Assembly (NCBI RefSeq): GCF_000520815.1
Contig: NZ_ASRY01000182.1
Coordinates: 1 to 45,105, forward strand
Origin: Paenibacillus maysiensis
GTDB lineage: Bacteria; Bacillota; Bacilli; Paenibacillales; Paenibacillaceae
DNA: 45,105 nt
Direction: 5' to 3'
Shown here: positions 40,609 to 45,105 of the stretch, piece after piece
Layout of the letters: the number at the start of each line of letters is the position of its first letter
Numbering within the stretch: the stretch's first letter is position 1
Notes under the pieces: generated by a model
Told to the model about the DNA's origin: nothing
Database searches by the model: none
The model's input: only the letters and a program-made list of their open reading frames with translations
Position numbers and translations under genes: made by a program

Positions 40609-43600
40609 ATGCATCAGGAGAAAAATGAGCAGGAATATTTCACCGAACTGAAGGGGCGCGCGGCGCAACTGGATGGACAACAACAGGAATTGGCCCAACA
40701 TGTTGTGGAACTGGGTCGAATTCATTACATACGCGAGGATGAGGAGCCTTTTAACGAATGCCAGCGCATATTAAAAGTACAGGCAGAAGCAAGCGGAGAG
40801 CCGCTGTTCAAGCCACTGGCAGAGGTGCTGCGTCAGTTGATTGGAACAACGGCCGGGGATGTGTTTGCATATATAACAGAGCATGTGACTGAATATCCTT
40901 ACAGTACAGGGTATGAGCGCAAACCGTTCCGTACCTCGGATATCACATTCCATACTTCGCGGATTTATAAAAGAATGGTGCAGCTTATCCGAATGGACTG
41001 GATCGGCTTCTCCCTTATAGATTATTTAACGAAAAAGGATTATGAACATGGGAATGACTATCGGATTCAAGAGACGATTAGTGATTGGATAGCCTATGAG
41101 TTGGACAACGGTAATCCGCAGGTCTTGGAGGCGCTAAAAGGTATTATTTATGGCGATAACCAGACTGCGCTTCTTACGCGTGCCATGATTAAAGGAATGC
41201 TCTTGAGCCATCAAGAGGAGAATTACCATATGATCGGCGAGCTTTTGGCAGCTGCCAAGCTTCAGGAGGGATTGCGCCAAAGCGTCGTGGAGCAAATGGA
41301 TGAAGGAACCCCGGAGGCTCTTGTATATTTGTTGAAGGTGATTATCGACCAGGGTTTCATTCGTTACAGCTCAGTGGTACGGGCGCTTGCGGTATGGACA
41401 GGCATGGGCTTGGAGTCTGCTAATCAGCGGGTGGTTCGCCAACTGATCGAGCAGGCGTATGAAGCATTGACGAATAGCGGGCTGCGTCAGGAATGGCTGA
41501 CTAGCGCGAATGCCAATGAGGTATATATGAGCTTGTGGGCTACAGCAGTACATGAGGAACGTGATCTGTATGGACAGGTTCGGCAAGTCATGGAACAGGG
41601 AGCACCTTACCAGAAGATTGTGGCGCTTTATGTACTCTCTAACACTAAAAACAAAGATGTGCGTCTGGGGATTGCCAGAGAATATCTGAATGAGACGAAC
41701 CCTGAGCTTCAATATTGGGTATTGACGAACTATACAAGTAATTATTTTTACGAATGGGTAGAAGGTGGGACGGTCGCCGATCGGATCGTTAAAGTGGTGC
41801 GTACTCCATTACTGGAAAATAAAGAAGAGCGGCGTAAGGATTTTGAGCGACTTCATGCTCTGTTTGCACAGATGAAAAAAGGCGAGTCTACCGAGCCCTC
41901 CAAGGTATTGGATTTTGTAAACGTTTATCACCGTTCAGATGCACCAATTCAAAAAATGCTGTATCTCGCCAGTTATGACATGGACGCGACCTGGATCGGT
42001 GAAATCGTAGCTTTGAAGGATCAGATTAGCCCTGATCTGCGTGGCGAGCTGCTTAATCATTTTGTGCAGAACCCGGATAATAAGGTACAGCGCGACTTTA
42101 TTTTTGCCAGTCTGTCTGATAAAAGTATGAGCATTCGCGAGTTCGCTGTTGCCAAGGCACGCAAGCTGACGCTGGCGGAAGAAGAAATGCAGCAGATGGA
42201 GGGGCTCTTGAAGCTCAAGACGGGTTCCCTGCGGCAAAGTGTCATTGGTGTGCTGCTGGTACAGCCCGATAAGTCTCTGAATGGCTCGTTGGAACGGTTG
42301 CTTCGAGCAAAGGCGGAGCTGCAACGATTGGGCGGACTGGAAATATTGACGAAGATCTATGCAGACCCCGAGCGTGCCGAGCAGTATGAAACCCTCCAGT
42401 CTTTAGCAGATATTATCCAGCAGCCGACGGCTAAGGAAGAACAACTGCTGTCCAAGCTGGGGCAGGAGGATGCTTATACGGGGACAAACGGCTTTGGCTT
42501 GTACGAGCCTGCTGCCAAGGAGGCTTGGTTGGAGCAACAGCCGGATCTGGGGGATTTCCGGTTGAGTGATGTTTTTGTGGGTTCATTGGAGAAGATGAAG
42601 CGGTTCCTGAACGGACTGAATGAGCTTGTCCACCAGCACCGTGATGTAGAATATACCGCTGAGTATTATTCGGGTTACAAAGAAACGCTGCTAATCGGTG
42701 CTAATTTTCGTACCGTGCGGTTGGCTCAGCCTAATGAGGAAGCGGTTTCCATGCTGTCTTTATATCCTCTTCACGAGGAATGGAGTCGTTATTTGCAGGA
42801 GAGCGACATGGAAGCCAGTGAACTGCTAGAGCTTGTTTTATATGACCGATTGGAGTCTATGGATCAAACACTTGACCGCTATTACCGTTATTTCTCCAAT
42901 CATAACATGGACTATTCAGAACTGAGCAAGCACAAGCTGCTGGAAGGATGGCGTAAAGATTTCGCTGAACAAATGTATCCTTTGGATCGAATTAACGAGA
43001 TGCAGCGATGGATAGCAGAGCTGACGTATAACAATCAGGTAAGCACGCTGATTAATGCTTATTTTCTGGACACTCCTGGCGAGAAAACCTTTGATACCAT
43101 TGATTTCTCGTTGAATACATTGATGCAAGCTATGCCGAAGGACAGACCTGCTGAGGACATGGGAATGCTGCACCTGCTGTCCAGCCCGTGGATCGGGTTG
43201 GAGAGAGGGCGTATATATGATGATGAGTCCTTTAAACGTTTTTTCCATACTTTTGTTAACTATAATGAACTGGCAGGCGTATTAAATCACTTTTATTCAC
43301 CGCTCGATCTGGAGGATTATTTTAAAGCGTATGAAAAAGGGCTGATCGGTGTAGGAGAAGTGTATCGGGAACTGTTGGCTGGCAGTGACAGCAGAAGACA
43401 TATGAGTTCCTTAACGAATGCCCGCAATACATGGATTGCCAGCAATCCGGAATTTTTAGAAATACGGCGTACGGTTATTGACCGACTGCTGGAGGTTGAA
43501 TTGGTTCGAGGTGATTTGCCTACCGAGGCCACGCCAAAAGTGATGGGATTGAGCCGAATTGAAGGCATGGATTACTTCATCCATATTCTGGATGGACTCG

Positions 43601-45105
43601 ATAAGGAAACGTTCGTGCGTGGTTATGTGTATGGCTACGGCGATCGTATTACCAAAAAGGAATCGTTCAGCCACTTGCTCAAGGCATGTTATCCGCGTGA
43701 TGGCGAGGATTCTGCTTTGCTGAAGGAAAAGCTGAGTAACGCTAAAATTACGGATAAACGTCTGCTGGAGGCGGCAATGTATGCTCCACAGTGGATTGAA
43801 ATTGTAGCAGGTTACCTGGGATGGGAAGGTCTTCGCAGTGCTGCATGGTACTTCCATGCGCATATTAATGAAGGTTTTTCCGCCGAGAAGGAAACGATTG
43901 TGGCTCATTATTCGCCGATTGCTCCGCAGGATTTTAATGATGGAGCCTTCGATATTCACTGGTTTCACGAAGCCTATGAGACGTTGGGCGAGGAACGTTT
44001 TGATCTGCTCTACGACTGTGCCAAATATATTTCGGCCGGAGCCAATCATCGCCGATCCCAGCTATTTGCGGATGCGACGCTGGGTAAGCTGAAACTGAGT
44101 GAAATGAAAAAGTCGGTGGAAGACAAACGGAACAAGGAACATTTGCTGACCTACAGTCTGATTCCTCTTGCCAAACCTCCTGAACCAGATGTACGGGAAC
44201 GTTATGACTTCATCCAGAAGTTTCTGGAACAGAGCAAAAAATTCGGGGCACAGCGTAAGGCCAGTGAAGCTCTGGTTTCACGAATTGCGCTTGGGAATTT
44301 GGCACGTAATGCAGGTTATGATGATGTGACCCGGCTCGTGTGGGACATGGAAGCCCGTAAGCTGGAGGATCTTCGGTCTTATTTTGAGCCACATGCTTTG
44401 GAAGAGGCCACAACGATACAGTTGGTCATTGATGAAGAAGGAACGGCAGATATTGAGATTGTCAGCAAAGGGAAGACGCTGAAATCTATTCCGGCTCGCT
44501 TCAAGAAGGATGAGTATGTTGCTGCGTTGAAGGAGCTTAAAGGCGATCTGGTGGACCAGTACCGTAGAGCCCGCAAGGAATTGGAACGCTCTATGGAGTC
44601 CGGCACGGCCTTTATGGTAAAGGAATTAACGGGATTATTAGGCAACCCTGTGCTTGCTCCGTTGGTGCGAACGCTAGTTTTCAAGGCAGGAGATCGCTTG
44701 GGATATTTCAATGAAGATACATCAGGGTTGGCTGATCCTTCGGGTCAACAGTATCCCGTAGGTGAAGAGGACAAGCTGATCATCGCTCATCCGCTCCATT
44801 TGTACGAAAGTGGTCGTTGGAGCGACTTCCAGAAGGATTTATTTGACCGCCAGATTCGGCAGCCGTTTAAACAGGTGTTCCGTGAGCTGTACTTGCCGAA
44901 TGCAGATGAACGTGCAAGTGCCACCGTTTCCCGTCGATATGCAGGACATCAGGTACAGCCGAATAAAACGGTAGCCCTGCTAAAAGGTCGCCAGTGGACG
45001 GTCAGCTATGAGGAAGGACTACAGAAGGTGTATTATGCCGAAAACCTGATTGCTAACCTGTACGCGATGGCAGATTGGTTCTCACCAGCCGATACGGAGG
45101 CTCCT
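40609..45105 (+). CDS. Giant DUF5724/DUF4132-type protein (MolR/YehI-like), cut by the window end
   Basis: The frame is open for 1499 codons from ATG 40609 (AGAGGGGGA 8 nt upstream) to the window end with no stop. The protein is cytosolic and mostly helical, with HEAT-like stretches (IFASLSDKSMSIREFAVAKA, then GSLRQSVIGVLLVQP). The last ~80 residues (PFKQVFRELYLPNADE, then SRRYAGHQVQPNKTVALLKGR and ENLIANLYAMADWFSP) match the DUF4132 family. As I recall, such proteins sit in clusters with MoxR-type AAA ATPases and VWA-domain proteins (E. coli yehI/molR near yehL and yehP). Such genes may follow outside this window. Confidence 0.85.
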   Translation, partial: MHQEKNEQEYFTELKGRAAQLDGQQQELAQHVVELGRIHYIREDEEPFNECQRILKVQAEASGEPLFKPLAEVLRQLIGTTAGDVFAYITEHVTEYPYSTGYERKPFRTSDITFHTSRIYKRMVQLIRMDWIGFSLIDYLTKKDYEHGNDYRIQETISDWIAYELDNGNPQVLEALKGIIYGDNQTALLTRAMIKGMLLSHQEENYHMIGELLAAAKLQEGLRQSVVEQMDEGTPEALVYLLKVIIDQGFIRYSSVVRALAVWTGMGLESANQRVVRQLIEQAYEALTNSGLRQEWLTSANANEVYMSLWATAVHEERDLYGQVRQVMEQGAPYQKIVALYVLSNTKNKDVRLGIAREYLNETNPELQYWVLTNYTSNYFYEWVEGGTVADRIVKVVRTPLLENKEERRKDFERLHALFAQMKKGESTEPSKVLDFVNVYHRSDAPIQKMLYLASYDMDATWIGEIVALKDQISPDLRGELLNHFVQNPDNKVQRDFIFASLSDKSMSIREFAVAKARKLTLAEEEMQQMEGLLKLKTGSLRQSVIGVLLVQPDKSLNGSLERLLRAKAELQRLGGLEILTKIYADPERAEQYETLQSLADIIQQPTAKEEQLLSKLGQEDAYTGTNGFGLYEPAAKEAWLEQQPDLGDFRLSDVFVGSLEKMKRFLNGLNELVHQHRDVEYTAEYYSGYKETLLIGANFRTVRLAQPNEEAVSMLSLYPLHEEWSRYLQESDMEASELLELVLYDRLESMDQTLDRYYRYFSNHNMDYSELSKHKLLEGWRKDFAEQMYPLDRINEMQRWIAELTYNNQVSTLINAYFLDTPGEKTFDTIDFSLNTLMQAMPKDRPAEDMGMLHLLSSPWIGLERGRIYDDESFKRFFHTFVNYNELAGVLNHFYSPLDLEDYFKAYEKGLIGVGEVYRELLAGSDSRRHMSSLTNARNTWIASNPEFLEIRRTVIDRLLEVELVRGDLPTEATPKVMGLSRIEGMDYFIHILDGLDKETFVRGYVYGYGDRITKKESFSHLLKACYPRDGEDSALLKEKLSNAKITDKRLLEAAMYAPQWIEIVAGYLGWEGLRSAAWYFHAHINEGFSAEKETIVAHYSPIAPQDFNDGAFDIHWFHEAYETLGEERFDLLYDCAKYISAGANHRRSQLFADATLGKLKLSEMKKSVEDKRNKEHLLTYSLIPLAKPPEPDVRERYDFIQKFLEQSKKFGAQRKASEALVSRIALGNLARNAGYDDVTRLVWDMEARKLEDLRSYFEPHALEEATTIQLVIDEEGTADIEIVSKGKTLKSIPARFKKDEYVAALKELKGDLVDQYRRARKELERSMESGTAFMVKELTGLLGNPVLAPLVRTLVFKAGDRLGYFNEDTSGLADPSGQQYPVGEEDKLIIAHPLHLYESGRWSDFQKDLFDRQIRQPFKQVFRELYLPNADERASATVSRRYAGHQVQPNKTVALLKGRQWTVSYEEGLQKVYYAENLIANLYAMADWFSPADTEAP

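Overview
The window looks like chromosomal DNA of a Paenibacillus, close to the P. polymyxa group. This rests on the Firmicutes-type Shine-Dalgarno sites, the gene families (SLH-anchored proteins, copper-amine-oxidase-like stalk domains, desKR, the dgk-dck pair, ykoEDC), moderate GC content, and protein sequences that resemble Bacillus orthologues. No tRNA, rRNA, CRISPR array or intact insertion sequence was seen. About 40 genes run on both strands in short operons, many closed by clear hairpin-plus-T terminators.

Layout: 0.2-2.7 kb holds a WYL regulator, a PfpI/DJ-1-like protein and a VOC protein. 2.7-4.7 kb is gene-poor, with a frameshifted minus-strand gene relic and a small HEAT-repeat protein. 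4.7-15 kb holds an amino acid permease, a GNAT enzyme, a secreted protein of unknown role, a large SLH surface protein with a minisatellite-encoded proline linker, a divergent nitroreductase/HxlR pair, and a secreted RCC1/stalk-domain protein. 14.5-16.2 kb is a one-carbon folate operon (folD-fchA, minus strand) behind a ZTP riboswitch and terminator. 16.2-19.3 kb is the membrane-fluidity locus des-desK-desR. 19.4-20.7 kb is dgk-dck, for deoxynucleoside salvage. 20.9-25.8 kb holds an oxidoreductase, a cupin, rtcB, an aroE remnant, aroD and aroK. 26-29.8 kb holds a kinase/glycosyltransferase pair, cysK and an aldo/keto reductase remnant. 29.7-33.8 kb holds two overlapping WYL regulators, an RlaP-type nucleotidyltransferase and a TatD nuclease. 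33.8-37.1 kb is a TPP riboswitch with the ykoEDC ECF thiamine/HMP transporter. 37.2-39.8 kb is a metNIQ-type methionine importer. The last 5 kb holds a small protein that looks like a beta-grasp (ubiquitin-like) fold, followed by a giant DUF5724/DUF4132-type protein that runs off the window end.

How genes work together: three loci carry readable control logic. ZTP/ZMP accumulation, which signals 10-formyl-THF shortage, should relieve termination ahead of folD-fchA. TPP should shut off ykoEDC. DesK-DesR should activate des through GTCAT/ATGAC half-sites. The best candidates for something less described are (i) the terminal small-protein/giant-protein pair, which has a near-consensus LexA box upstream, and (ii) the folD-fchA operon, in which FolD carries Glu at the position of a catalytic Gln and may depend on FchA for the cyclohydrolase step. 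Gene decay (aroE, aldo/keto reductase, the 2.8-3.4 kb relic) marks three remodelled intergenic zones.
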